A DNA stretch of 64,000 bases from Rhodocyclaceae bacterium. Lineage in GTDB: Bacteria > Pseudomonadota > Gammaproteobacteria > Burkholderiales > Rhodocyclaceae. Under the pieces are notes generated by a model. That model ran no database searches. It was not told the origin of the DNA and saw only the letters and a program-made list of their open reading frames with translations. Positions 27,960 to 36,525 of the stretch are shown here, piece after piece. Within the stretch, counting starts at the first letter, position 1. Every line of letters begins with the position of its first letter. A program made the translations under genes and the position numbers. The stretch covers positions 40,869-104,868 of the forward strand of contig JAQTNA010000008.1 in assembly GCA_028714035.1 (NCBI GenBank), written 5' to 3'.

Positions 27960-28511
27960 TCACGGCCGCCCCCGGGGCGCCGACTTCTTCAGCCTGGCCG
28001 TCAACTCCGCAGCCGTGCCGGCGGGTTGTCCCGCTTCACAAAACAGATCCTTCGCCAGTTCCCGGTAGTGGCCCTGTGCCCCGGAGGACGGGATGGGACG
28101 CCACTCGGGCCGGGTCGAGCGCACCCAGGTACCGTCGTCGCGCCCGTAGGCGTAGGCCAGACGATCCCCTTCGGAACAGCGGAGGCCCTCAAAGCTCACG
28201 TTGCTGACACCCCCCGGCGTCTTGAGTACCAGCACGTAACGCACCACACGGTCTTCCCCCACGCTGATGGCGCTTGCGTCCACGTAGGCCCTGTTCCAGG
28301 CGGCCGGACCGATGTCGTGCTCCACCAGATTCCCGGGCTTCGGGTAAGGCGGCAGCGCCACCTGGGACGGGTCGCCGGGAACGGCTGCGGGGGGATACTC
28401 CCGGAAATCCCGTTTCGACCCAAGCATGTATTCCTGCTGGGCGTGGGCCGAAATTCCGGCCAGAAGGAGGCTGGACAGCAAGAGTCCGATGGTTCCGGCG
28501 CGAGGCTTCAT
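27960..28511 (-). CDS. CNP1-like secreted protein
   Basis: 183 residues: signal peptide ([18 protein letters not shown]), then [54 protein letters not shown] and [22 protein letters not shown], matching the CNP1-like family of neisserial/betaproteobacterial secreted proteins. Function unknown. The start overlaps the rppH stop by four bases, so the two genes are translationally coupled, an association seen in related genomes. Confidence 0.8.
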   Translation of the reverse strand: MKPRAGTIGLLLSSLLLAGISAHAQQEYMLGSKRDFREYPPAAVPGDPSQVALPPYPKPGNLVEHDIGPAAWNRAYVDASAISVGEDRVVRYVLVLKTPGGVSNVSFEGLRCSEGDRLAYAYGRDDGTWVRSTRPEWRPIPSSGAQGHYRELAKDLFCEAGQPAGTAAELTARLKKSAPRGRP

Positions 28512-29098
28512 AGCTGGGGTTCCAGTTTCCCGCCTTGGGGGCACTCGGAAGGAGGGGGAGATTCTTCGCCGGAAGATGGCGCAACCGGCCTGTGGCCACC
28601 GCCCTTGCCGGCCATCCTGCCACCGGCCCGGAACAGCAGGCGCGAAAGCTCGTTCAGAGCCGCCTGGTACACCCCGCGCTTGAACTCGATCACGGATTCC
28701 AGGGGTATCCAGTAATCGCTCCAGCGCCAGGCATCGAATTCGGGATGGCTGCTGGCACGCAGGCAAACGTCGCTGTCCCGGCCCACGAGCCGCAGCAGGA
28801 ACCATATCTGTTTCTGGCCCCGATAGGTATTGCGCCATTCGCGACGCACCCAGTGCTTGGGCACGTCGTAGCGCAGCCAGTCGCGCGTCCGTCCTATGAT
28901 CTTGACATGTTCCGGCCGCAGGCCGACCTCTTCAAAAAGTTCGCGATACATGGCCTGTTCCGGCGTTTCCCCGTGGTCTATGCCACCCTGCGGAAACTGC
29001 CAGGCGTGTTCCTTGATGCGCTTGCCCCAGAAGACCTCGTTCCTGTGATTGACCAGAATGATGCCGACGTTAGGGCGGTACCCTTCACGGTCGAGCAT
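28508..29098 (-). CDS. rppH: RppH, RNA pyrophosphohydrolase
   Basis: 196 residues. Nudix enzyme that removes pyrophosphate from mRNA 5' ends and triggers decay. The Nudix box [23 protein letters not shown] is intact. N-terminal [27 protein letters not shown] is characteristic of RppH. The last ~40 residues (after [13 protein letters not shown]) are low-complexity and probably disordered. It is divergent from proS. Confidence 0.95.
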   Translation of the reverse strand: MLDREGYRPNVGIILVNHRNEVFWGKRIKEHAWQFPQGGIDHGETPEQAMYRELFEEVGLRPEHVKIIGRTRDWLRYDVPKHWVRREWRNTYRGQKQIWFLLRLVGRDSDVCLRASSHPEFDAWRWSDYWIPLESVIEFKRGVYQAALNELSRLLFRAGGRMAGKGGGHRPVAPSSGEESPPPSECPQGGKLEPQL

Positions 29099-29259
29099 GA
29101 TTGCTACCTGAAATTCATTAAGTTGGTAGGGATTCTTTCACAATTCGCCAGGCAAGAAAAGCCGACCCGGACTCACCCACCGCCGTCCTTCCGCCAGGCG
29201 CGTGCCTGGCTCGCCCCCGCCTGCGGTAAAATCCGCTTTTTTCAGCGAGATAAGACCCC

Positions 29260-30981
29260 ATGCGCGCCAGTCAGTTCCTCATCTCCACGCTCAAGGAAGC
29301 CCCCTCGGACGCCGAAATCGTCAGTCACAAGCTCATGATGCGTGCCGGCCTCATCAAGCGCCTGGCAGGTGGCATCTACACCTGGATGCCCATGGGTCTC
29401 CGGGTGCTGCGCAAGGTCGAAGGCATCGTGCGCGAGGAGATGAACCGGGCCGGCGCCATCGAGCTCTCCATGCCCGCCGTGCAACCGGCGGAACTGTGGC
29501 AGGAATCGGGCCGCTGGCAGCAATACGGCCCCGAGCTCCTGCGCATCAAGGACCGGCACCAGCGGGAATTCTGCATCGGCCCGACCCACGAGGAAGTCAT
29601 CACCGACGTGGTCCGGAAGGAAATCCGCTCCTACCGCCAGCTGCCCAAGAACTTCTACCAGGTCCAGAGCAAGTTCCGGGACGAGATCCGCCCCCGCTTC
29701 GGCGTCATGCGCGGCCGGGAGTTCCTGATGAAGGACGCCTACTCCTTCCACGCGAGCTTCGAGGATCTCCAGCGCGAATACCGGAACATGTTCGATGCCT
29801 ACACCCGCGTCTTCTCCCGCCTGGGGCTGAAATTCCGCGCCGTGGCCGCGGATACCGGCTCCATCGGCGGCACGGGTTCCCACGAGTTTCACGTCCTGGC
29901 CGATTCCGGCGAGGATGCCATCGCCTTCTGCCCCGATTCCGACTATGCCGCCAACGTGGAACTGGCGGAAGCCCTGGCCCCTTCCGAGCCCCGCGCAAGC
30001 GCGGCCCAGGCCATGGAAAAGGTCGCCACGCCGGGCAAGACCCGCTGCGAGGACGTGGCCGAATTCCTGGGCATCGCCGTGACCAGGATGGTCAAGGCCA
30101 TTGCCGTCGTCCGCAGCCTGGAAGACGAGAAGACGGAATTCGCCCTCCTGCTCCTGCGCGGCGACCACGACCTGAACGAGATCAAGGCCCAGAAGCTGAT
30201 CGGCGAATTCCGTTTCGCCCGGGACGAGGAGATCGTCGAGGCTCTGGGGGTGAAGCCCGGTTACATCGGCCCGGTGGCCATCCGGGGCGACATCCCCGTG
30301 TTCTGCGACCGTACCGTGGCGGCCATGAGCGACTTCGTCTGCGGCGCCAACGAAGCCGACCACCACCTCCGGGGCGTGAATTTCGGCCGCGACCTGCCGG
30401 AGCCGGCCCAGGTGGCCGACCTGAGGAACGTGGTGGCGGGCGACCCCTCGCCGGACGGCAAGGGCAGCCTGGAGCTTTGCCGGGGGATCGAGGTGGGCCA
30501 CATCTTCCAGTTGCGCACCAAGTATTCCGAGGCCCTCTCCTGCACCTTCCTGAACGAACAGGGCAAGCCCCAGGTCATGGAGATGGGCTGCTACGGCATC
30601 GGCGTATCCCGTATCGTCGGCGCGGCCATCGAGCAGAACTTCGATGAGCGCGGCATCCTCTTCCCCAAGGCCATCGCGCCCTTCGAGATTGCCATCGTGC
30701 CCATCGGCCTCTCCAAGAGCGAGGCGGTCAGGGCGATCGCGGAGAAGCTGCACCAGTCCCTGGTGGATGCCGGCGTGGACGTGCTGCTGGACGACCGGGA
30801 CGAACGTCCCGGCGTGGCCTTCGCCGACATGGAACTGATCGGCATCCCGCAGCGGGTGGTGATCGGCGACCGGGGCCTGAAGGAAGGCGTGATCGAGTAC
30901 CAGGGCCGGCGCGACGCGGCCGCCGAAAAGGTGCCCGTGGCCGAACTGGCCGCCTTCCTCAAGGGCAAGCTGGGGATGTAG
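29260..30981 (+). CDS. proS: Prolyl-tRNA synthetase
   Basis: 573 residues, the bacterial type with an editing (YbaK-like) insertion. Class II motifs are visible: motif 2 around [21 protein letters not shown] and motif 3 around [16 protein letters not shown]; the C-terminal anticodon-binding region has [22 protein letters not shown]. It charges tRNA-Pro in the cytoplasm. It is divergently oriented from rppH, a common betaproteobacterial arrangement. Confidence 0.97.
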   Translation: MRASQFLISTLKEAPSDAEIVSHKLMMRAGLIKRLAGGIYTWMPMGLRVLRKVEGIVREEMNRAGAIELSMPAVQPAELWQESGRWQQYGPELLRIKDRHQREFCIGPTHEEVITDVVRKEIRSYRQLPKNFYQVQSKFRDEIRPRFGVMRGREFLMKDAYSFHASFEDLQREYRNMFDAYTRVFSRLGLKFRAVAADTGSIGGTGSHEFHVLADSGEDAIAFCPDSDYAANVELAEALAPSEPRASAAQAMEKVATPGKTRCEDVAEFLGIAVTRMVKAIAVVRSLEDEKTEFALLLLRGDHDLNEIKAQKLIGEFRFARDEEIVEALGVKPGYIGPVAIRGDIPVFCDRTVAAMSDFVCGANEADHHLRGVNFGRDLPEPAQVADLRNVVAGDPSPDGKGSLELCRGIEVGHIFQLRTKYSEALSCTFLNEQGKPQVMEMGCYGIGVSRIVGAAIEQNFDERGILFPKAIAPFEIAIVPIGLSKSEAVRAIAEKLHQSLVDAGVDVLLDDRDERPGVAFADMELIGIPQRVVIGDRGLKEGVIEYQGRRDAAAEKVPVAELAAFLKGKLGM

Positions 30982-31002
30982 GACCCGGCCGTAGAGGAAA
31001 GC

Positions 31003-31743
31003 ATGTCTAACCGCAGAGGCGCAGAGGCGCAGAGAAAATCGGCTTTTTCAGATGGCCATGGCTGTCCTCCTGAAATATGCCGAGGCCGGCTCACGCGGTT
31101 TTTCCTCCGCGTCTCCGCGCCTCTGCGGTTCAAATCGTTCTGTCGTCTGGCTGCGCTGTTGGCGCTCGTCTTCGGCACCGGACATGCTCACGCCGGTGCC
31201 CAGATTTACGAACCGCTGGCGGCCAGCGTGCAGACCGTCCTCACCCGCGCCATCAGCGACCGGGCGCCGCCCATCTCCTCCTTCCCCTCCACGGGGGAGG
31301 CGGCGACCTGGCTATCCAACATGTCGGCCCGGCTGGAGAGGAAGCTGCCGGACCGGGGCGCGCGGCTGGACCTTTTGAAGTCCGTCCATTACGAGGCCAC
31401 GCGCGCCGGGCTGGACCCCCAGATGGTGCTGGGCCTGATCGAGGTGGAGAGCGGTTTCCGCAAGTACGCCCTGTCCACCGCCGGCGCCCGCGGCTACATG
31501 CAGGTCATGCCGTTCTGGCGGCAACTCATAGGGAAGCCGGACCAGAACCTGTTTCACATGCGCACCAACCTGCGCTACGGCTGCACCATCCTGCGCCATT
31601 ACCTGGACATGGAACACGGCGACCTCTACCGCGCCCTGGGACGCTACAACGGCAGCCTGGGCCGGCCGGAATATCCGAACATGGTCCGCGCCGCCTGGGA
31701 GCGCCATTGGCTCTACGGGCCGCCGACTCTGGCGCAGAGGTGA
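31003..31743 (+). CDS. Lytic transglycosylase (SLT domain) with a repeat-derived N-terminus
   Basis: The SLT catalytic domain is clear: GLIEVESGFRKYALSTAGARGYMQVMPF (catalytic E in IEVES), then NLRYGCTILRHYL and LGRYNGSLG. It cleaves peptidoglycan glycan strands in the periplasm. The secretion signal is the hydrophobic stretch RLAALLALVFGTGHAHA. The only ATG, at 31003, has a good ribosome site (GAGGAAAG) but makes a 46-residue leader encoded by a family A repeat (NRRGAEAQRK and LRVSAPLRFK). A non-ATG start nearer the hydrophobic stretch is an alternative, so the true start is uncertain. Confidence 0.85.
   Translation: MSNRRGAEAQRKSAFSDGHGCPPEICRGRLTRFFLRVSAPLRFKSFCRLAALLALVFGTGHAHAGAQIYEPLAASVQTVLTRAISDRAPPISSFPSTGEAATWLSNMSARLERKLPDRGARLDLLKSVHYEATRAGLDPQMVLGLIEVESGFRKYALSTAGARGYMQVMPFWRQLIGKPDQNLFHMRTNLRYGCTILRHYLDMEHGDLYRALGRYNGSLGRPEYPNMVRAAWERHWLYGPPTLAQR
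31008..31134 (+). repeat. Family A snap-back octamer repeat in the transglycosylase 5' end
   Basis: Left arm ACCGCAGAGGCGCAGAGGCG and right arm CCGCGCCTCTGCGGTTCAAA are inverted copies around a ~55-base centre. Here the repeat lies within the open frame rather than in a spacer. Confidence 0.85.
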
Positions 31744-31747
31744 CCGC

Positions 31748-32188
31748 ATGTCCTGGCGTGCCCCGTCCCTGAATCGCGTACTCGATGCGGCACCGGAGTT
31801 GTCGGCGCTCGCCGAACACGCGGCACGCCTATCCCGCTTGCAAGACATCTACGCCCGCACCGTCCCCGATTACCTCGCGGAGGTCAGCCGGGTGGCCAAC
31901 CTGAAGCTCTCGACCCTGATCATCCATGCGGACAACGCGGCGGTTGCCACCAAACTCAAGCAGCTCGAACCCCGCCTGAGAACGGCGTTCGCCGGGACCG
32001 ACGCGTCCATCTCCGCCCTCCAGTTCAAGGTCCAGCCGGCACGCCCCCAGCCCCCCCGGCCTTCCTTCGATCGGGATGCCCATCTCAGTGAGGATGCCCG
32101 AAATTCCCTGGAGGGTCTTTCTTCCGGCCTGCCCGAGGATTCCCCCGTGCGCAGAGCACTCAAGCGCTTTCTGAACAACGCGGGTTGA
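31748..32188 (+). CDS. DciA-like (DUF721) protein
   Basis: 146 residues. The KH-like DUF721 core is recognisable (LSRLQDIYARTVPDYLAEVSRVANLKLSTLIIHADNAAVATKLKQLEPRL), followed by a proline-rich, probably disordered tail. DciA proteins load the replicative helicase DnaB in bacteria lacking DnaC/DnaI. Whether this member does so is inference; the family is loosely conserved. It begins four bases after the transglycosylase stop. Confidence 0.65.
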   Translation: MSWRAPSLNRVLDAAPELSALAEHAARLSRLQDIYARTVPDYLAEVSRVANLKLSTLIIHADNAAVATKLKQLEPRLRTAFAGTDASISALQFKVQPARPQPPRPSFDRDAHLSEDARNSLEGLSSGLPEDSPVRRALKRFLNNAG

Positions 32189-32332
32189 GCGGCGGGTATC
32201 GGAAGCGCACATAGGCAAACCTCGATGCCGTGTTTCCGCAATATGCCCTCAATTCCAGCCGCCATCCGCCGTAATAGCCAAGGCGCCCCTTCGACTGGCG
32301 ATGCAACGACCATAAAGATACCGGAGACGAAG

Positions 32333-32908
32333 ATGAACAAGGACTTGCGCGGCACCCTCGCCCACACACCGGACCTGGACTGGAGCCAGGTGCGTGAAAC
32401 GGTGCTGATGCTGGAGCTGGCCGCGGGCCAGATCGAAGCCGCCATGCGCGACAGCAGTTCTTCCGTGGATATTCTCACCGGAACCTTCACCAGCATGGCC
32501 GACTCGCTCTCGTCCATCTCCCAGTCGGTGGAAGCGATCCCGGATACGGGAGACAACCATCAGGCGCGCGGGGAACTGGCCGCCGCCACGGGGCAGGTAA
32601 CCGGGCTCGTGCATCAGGCGATCATCGCCTTTCAGTTCTACGACAAGTTGTCACAGCGCCTGGCCCATGTCTGCGCCAGCCTGGGCTCCCTGTCCAGCCT
32701 GGTATCCGACCGCGCGCGGCTGTTCAACCCGGAAGAATGGGTGGGCCTGCAACAGCGCATCCGCTCCCGTTACACGACGCGGGATGAAGTGGAAATGTTC
32801 GAGTCGGTCATGACCGGCACGCCGGTGCTGGAGGCCATCGAGAAATACCTGGTGGCCGTTCAGGCCCGGGCCGCAGAAACCGGCGGCGACGAGATCGAAC
32901 TGTTCTGA
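32333..32908 (+). CDS. Helical protein with a CheZ-like D-x3-Q motif, function unassigned
   Basis: 191 residues, predicted all-helical, no membrane segment. The region VHQAIIAFQFYDKLSQRLAHV contains D104-x-x-x-Q108, the spacing of the catalytic Asp/Gln pair in CheZ (DLTGQ), set in a helix that also resembles CheZ around it. CheZ dephosphorylates CheY-type receivers. The ATG at 32333 has GGAG seven bases upstream; an earlier in-frame ATG at 32225 would add 36 unlikely residues. No receiver is adjacent, but the window carries PilG and PilH. The assignment is suggestive, not certain. Confidence 0.5.
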   Translation: MNKDLRGTLAHTPDLDWSQVRETVLMLELAAGQIEAAMRDSSSSVDILTGTFTSMADSLSSISQSVEAIPDTGDNHQARGELAAATGQVTGLVHQAIIAFQFYDKLSQRLAHVCASLGSLSSLVSDRARLFNPEEWVGLQQRIRSRYTTRDEVEMFESVMTGTPVLEAIEKYLVAVQARAAETGGDEIELF

Positions 32909-33030
32909 AAAGATGCGAACCATTCTCATTTGACGGGAAACTCGGTAGAATCTCATCTTCCGTGGCGCAGCCGCTTTGCCGGCATCCAGACCGGGCCCGG
33001 GATTTGTTGACCGCCTCCGAGAGAAGCCGA

Positions 33031-33831
33031 ATGATGAAGCCCCTTTTCGCACTGTCACGGGCCGCCCGCGCCCTCCTTCCCGCCAGCTGTGCCGCCCTGT
33101 TCCTGGCAACCATGCCCCAGGCCCGGGCCAGTGACGAGATACAGGTCTATACCAACGACCTACGCAAGCCCGGGGAGTCCGGCGTGGAAATCCACGCCAA
33201 CTACACGCCCCGCGGCTCCGCCACGACGGACTGGGCCGGACAGGTTCCCAGCCACCATGCCTTCAACCTGACCCCCGAGTTTTCCTGGGGCCTGGGCCAG
33301 GGCACGGACTGGGGGCTGTATGTCCCCATGACCCGCGGTGCAGACGGCGCCTGGCACGAAAACGGCCTGAAGGTCCGCATCAAGCGCCTGTTCAATGTGG
33401 AGAAGGAAGGCGAACTCTATTACGGTGCCAACTTCGAGCTGGCCTGGAACCGCCCCAGCGCCGTGGAACAGAACTGCTCCGGCGAACTCCGCACCATCAT
33501 CGGCCGCGACTTCGAACACTGGCTGCTGGCGGCAAATCTCACCCTGGGCTTTGATTTCGCCGGTCCCAACCGCGCGGGCACGCCCGACCTGGGGGTTTCC
33601 CTGCGCGCCCTGCGCAAACTCTCGGAAAAATGGAATCTCGGCCTCGAACACTACTCCGAGCCGGGACGCCTCAACCAGCTCCAATCCTGGAACAACTCCG
33701 GCGAAAGCACTTATCTGGTGACCGAGTACGAAAGCGGCAAGGGCTGGGGCGTACATCTGGGTGTCGGTCATGGCTGGACCGGGCCGGTAGACGGCACCGT
33801 GCTCAAAGCCATTGTCGGCATTGATTTTTAG
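33031..33831 (+). CDS. Secreted, probably outer membrane beta-barrel protein
   Basis: About 266 residues. Signal peptide region (RALLPASCAALFLATMPQARA), then alternating polar/hydrophobic strands with many aromatic ends (ELYYGANFELAW, HWLLAANLTLGFDF, WNLGLEHYSE, GWGVHLGVGHGW) and a C-terminal phenylalanine (IVGIDF) typical of outer membrane barrels. I cannot name a substrate. ATG 33031 (or 33034) follows GAGAGAAG. It stands alone between the CheZ-like gene and a convergent methyltransferase. Confidence 0.6.
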   Translation: MMKPLFALSRAARALLPASCAALFLATMPQARASDEIQVYTNDLRKPGESGVEIHANYTPRGSATTDWAGQVPSHHAFNLTPEFSWGLGQGTDWGLYVPMTRGADGAWHENGLKVRIKRLFNVEKEGELYYGANFELAWNRPSAVEQNCSGELRTIIGRDFEHWLLAANLTLGFDFAGPNRAGTPDLGVSLRALRKLSEKWNLGLEHYSEPGRLNQLQSWNNSGESTYLVTEYESGKGWGVHLGVGHGWTGPVDGTVLKAIVGIDF

Positions 33832-33956
33832 GACCACCCCGGGCCGTTGCCATGACCAAGGCGGTATCCTGGCCGGAGCGGTGCGAAACTCGCGACCCAC
33901 AATGCCTGGGGAGCCTCGCCCACGATCCCGAGGAAATCCCCTTGCCGGCTTGTCCC

Positions 33957-35123
33957 TCAGTCCACCCCGCAGTCCAACTTTCCCCGGTTCTGGCCGGAAA
34001 CCATGCGGTATTCGTATAGCCGGCATTCCAGGTCGCCGTTGTAGAGCGGCGTCTTGCGGCTGGCCTTCAGGCCGATGAGCTTGGCAAGATCGGCGTCCGC
34101 CGAGATGAAGTGGCAGTTCCAGCCCGCGAAGCGCTTCTTCAGGGCATCGCCCAATTTCGGATAGAACTGGTCCATGCCCACCCGGCTCTGGATGCGCACG
34201 CCGTAGGGGGGGTTCGCCACCAGGATGCCGGATTCGGCGGGCGGCGAGATTTCCAGGACGTCCGCCTGTTTCAGGGTCACCGCACCCTCCAGCCCCGCCG
34301 CCGCCAGGTTCTGACGGGCCCGCGCCACTTCCTCGCCATACAGGTCGCTGCCATACAGCGGCAGGGGCTCCACGGGTTTCCGGCGCGCCTCCGCCTCGCC
34401 CTTCACCCTGTGCCACTGGCCGTTCTGGAAATTCTTCAGCTTCTCGAAGGCGAAGCCGCGGGCGAGCCCCGGCGCGATGTCCAGGGCCATCTGGGCGGCC
34501 TCCAGCAGGAAGGTGCCGCTGCCGCACATGGGGTCCAGGAGCGGAATGCCCGGCTTCCAGCCCGCCAGACGCAGGATGCCGGCCGCCAGGTTTTCCTTGA
34601 GCGGCGCTTCCACCGAGGCGCGCTTGAAGCCGCGCTTGTAGAGCGGATCACCGGAGGTGTCGAGATAAAGCGTCACCTCCTCCGCGGTGAGGAAGGCATG
34701 GATGCGCACATCGGGCCGGGCCGTATCTATACTGGGACGACTGCCCGTCGCCTCGCGGAAGCGATCGCAGACGGCATCCTTGATGCGCAGGGTGGTGAAT
34801 TCCAGGCTCCTGAGGGGACTCTTGATGGCCGTCACGTAGACGCGCAACGTGCGGTTCACCTCGAACCAGTTCTGCCAGGACAGGGACAGCGCCAGGCGAA
34901 AGATGTCCTCCTCGCCCTTGTAGCGACCGTGCCCCACGCGCCAGAGGATGCGGATGGCGATGCGCGTCTCCAGGTTCGCCCGGTAGCAACAACGCCAGTC
35001 GCCCGTGAAATGCGCCCCACCGGGTACGGTCCTCACCTCTTCGGCGCCGACTCCGGCCAGGTCTTCGGCCAGAAGCATCTCCAGGCCCCGGGGACAGGTG
35101 GCGAAATATTGGTTGTTTGCCAT
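33957..35123 (-). CDS. THUMP-domain RNA methyltransferase (RlmL N-terminal type)
   Basis: 388 residues. An N-terminal THUMP region (ATCPRGLEMLLAEDL ... SLEFTTLRIKDAVCDRFRE) is followed by a Rossmann methyltransferase with LLDPMCGSGTFLLEAA (SAM-binding) and the catalytic ILVANPPYG. It corresponds to the RlmL half that makes m2G2445 in 23S rRNA, without the RlmK domain. The substrate is assigned from family only. The ATG at 35123 gives a typical MANNQYFATCPRGLE start. Confidence 0.88.
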   Translation of the reverse strand: MANNQYFATCPRGLEMLLAEDLAGVGAEEVRTVPGGAHFTGDWRCCYRANLETRIAIRILWRVGHGRYKGEEDIFRLALSLSWQNWFEVNRTLRVYVTAIKSPLRSLEFTTLRIKDAVCDRFREATGSRPSIDTARPDVRIHAFLTAEEVTLYLDTSGDPLYKRGFKRASVEAPLKENLAAGILRLAGWKPGIPLLDPMCGSGTFLLEAAQMALDIAPGLARGFAFEKLKNFQNGQWHRVKGEAEARRKPVEPLPLYGSDLYGEEVARARQNLAAAGLEGAVTLKQADVLEISPPAESGILVANPPYGVRIQSRVGMDQFYPKLGDALKKRFAGWNCHFISADADLAKLIGLKASRKTPLYNGDLECRLYEYRMVSGQNRGKLDCGVD

Positions 35124-35133
35124 GGTGCGGGCC

Positions 35134-35544
35134 TCAGAAAGGTTTGACGACGACGAGTACAACCACCACCATGAGCACCAGCACCGGCAGTTCGTTGAAC
35201 CAGCGGAACCAGACATGGCTCCGGGCATTCCTGCCGGCGGCGAACTCTTTCACCAGCCTGCCGCAATAGAGATGGTAGGCGATGAGGCCGGCCACGAGGG
35301 CGAGCTTGGCGTGCAGCCAGCCCCCCGCGAAGCCGTAGCCGAGCCAGAGCCAGGTGCCCAGCACCAGGGCCAGCACGCCGATGGGCGTCATGAAGCGGTA
35401 GAGCTTGCCCTCCATGAGGGCGAGGCGCTCGATGGTGGCCGCATCCGAGACCATGGCGTGGTTCACGAACAGCCGGGGCAGGTAGAAGAGGCCGGCGAAC
35501 CAGCTCACGACGAAGATGATGTGAAAGGCTTTGATCCAGAGCAT
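35134..35544 (-). CDS. hemJ: HemJ-like protoporphyrinogen oxidase (UPF0093/CopD-related)
   Basis: 136-residue membrane protein with about four helices. N-terminal LWIKAFHIIFVVSWFAGLFYLPRLF and the later KLYRFMTPIGVL are HemJ signatures, with the conserved histidine near residue 8. HemJ oxidises protoporphyrinogen IX in bacteria without HemG or HemY. The start lies six bases after a family B heptamer array that also encodes the end of the preceding gene. Confidence 0.85.
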   Translation of the reverse strand: MLWIKAFHIIFVVSWFAGLFYLPRLFVNHAMVSDAATIERLALMEGKLYRFMTPIGVLALVLGTWLWLGYGFAGGWLHAKLALVAGLIAYHLYCGRLVKEFAAGRNARSHVWFRWFNELPVLVLMVVVVLVVVKPF

Positions 35545-35549
35545 GATGG

Positions 35550-36443
35550 TCAGTCGAGGGTCGAGAGTCGAGAGTCGAGAGTAGGGCCGGCGAGGCCCGC
35601 ATCCACCGTGGGATAGAGGAGGCGGACGCGCAACTCCTGCTTGAGGCGCAGGTTGGCGATGCGCCGGGATTCGCCCATGAAGGAGAGCGTCATGGGCGAG
35701 AGCAGGGTCGCCGCTTCCTGCCGGGACAGCCGTGGCGGATGGGGCAAGCCGAAGGCATCCGCCACCCGATCGAACCACTCCCCCATGGCCAGTTCCGTGT
35801 CATCGCAGGCATTGTAGATCCGGTTCGGGCGCCCCCGGTACAGGGACAGGGCGGCTATCTGCGCCAGATCCTCGGCGTGGATGTGGTTGGTCTGCACGTC
35901 ATCCTCCGGTCGCAGCACCGGCTCGCCACGGGCGATGCGCGCCACCGGCAGACGATCCTCGGCGTAGATGCCGGGCGCACGCAGGATGGAAACCCGCACC
36001 CCCGTGCGAGCCCCCCAGTCGCGCAGCACCTGTTCCGCGTCCAGGCGGCGCAGGCCGCGACTGCTCCGGGGGCGGGGCTTTCTCGTCTCGTCTATTCTTG
36101 CCCCGGCGCAATCGCCATACACGCCCGTGGTGCTTATGTAGCTAAGCTGCCGTGGTAGAATTCCGCGGCTTCCCAGGGCTGCCAGCAGACGGCGGGTACG
36201 GCTATCGCTCCCGCCTTCCGGTGGCGGTGGTGCACTGTGCAGGACGAGTTGGGCGATGCCGGCCAGACGCCGCAGGCCGGCTTTTCTGTCCAGGTCCGCC
36301 CGAATGGGAATGGCGCCCAGGCGGCGCACTGCCACGGCGTCCTCGGGGCTACGCACCGTGGCGTAGACCCGGTGGTGTCGGGTGAGCCAGGGCAATGCGC
36401 GGCGCATGACGTCGCCGCAGCCGATAATGAGCAGTCTTTGCAT
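35550..36443 (-). CDS. NAD(P)-binding SDR/epimerase-like protein
   Basis: About 297 residues. N-terminal nucleotide-binding segment LLIIGCGDVMRRALPWL (a degenerate GxGxxG), YISTTGVYGDCAG (the S-T-T-G-V-Y-G motif of extended SDR proteins) and FIHAEDLA-like NHIHAEDLAQIA. Related betaproteobacterial proteins are annotated as NAD-dependent epimerase/dehydratase or YeeZ-like; substrate unknown. The last residues (TLDSRLSTLD) are encoded by a heptamer repeat, which also supplies the stop codon. ATG 36443 is preferred, 36452 possible. Confidence 0.78.
   Translation of the reverse strand: MQRLLIIGCGDVMRRALPWLTRHHRVYATVRSPEDAVAVRRLGAIPIRADLDRKAGLRRLAGIAQLVLHSAPPPPEGGSDSRTRRLLAALGSRGILPRQLSYISTTGVYGDCAGARIDETRKPRPRSSRGLRRLDAEQVLRDWGARTGVRVSILRAPGIYAEDRLPVARIARGEPVLRPEDDVQTNHIHAEDLAQIAALSLYRGRPNRIYNACDDTELAMGEWFDRVADAFGLPHPPRLSRQEAATLLSPMTLSFMGESRRIANLRLKQELRVRLLYPTVDAGLAGPTLDSRLSTLD
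35551..35583 (-). repeat. Family B heptamer array at the SDR gene 3' end
   Basis: Four ACTCTCG-type units on the minus strand. They are translated as the C-terminus of the SDR protein and end six bases before the hemJ start. Confidence 0.85.
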
Positions 36444-36525
36444 GGAGTGCATTATCTCACGGCCTCCCATCTGTTCCCGAGCACCCCAAAGCTTCCTTTT
36501 TTCGAATAGCCCTTTCCATACTGCC

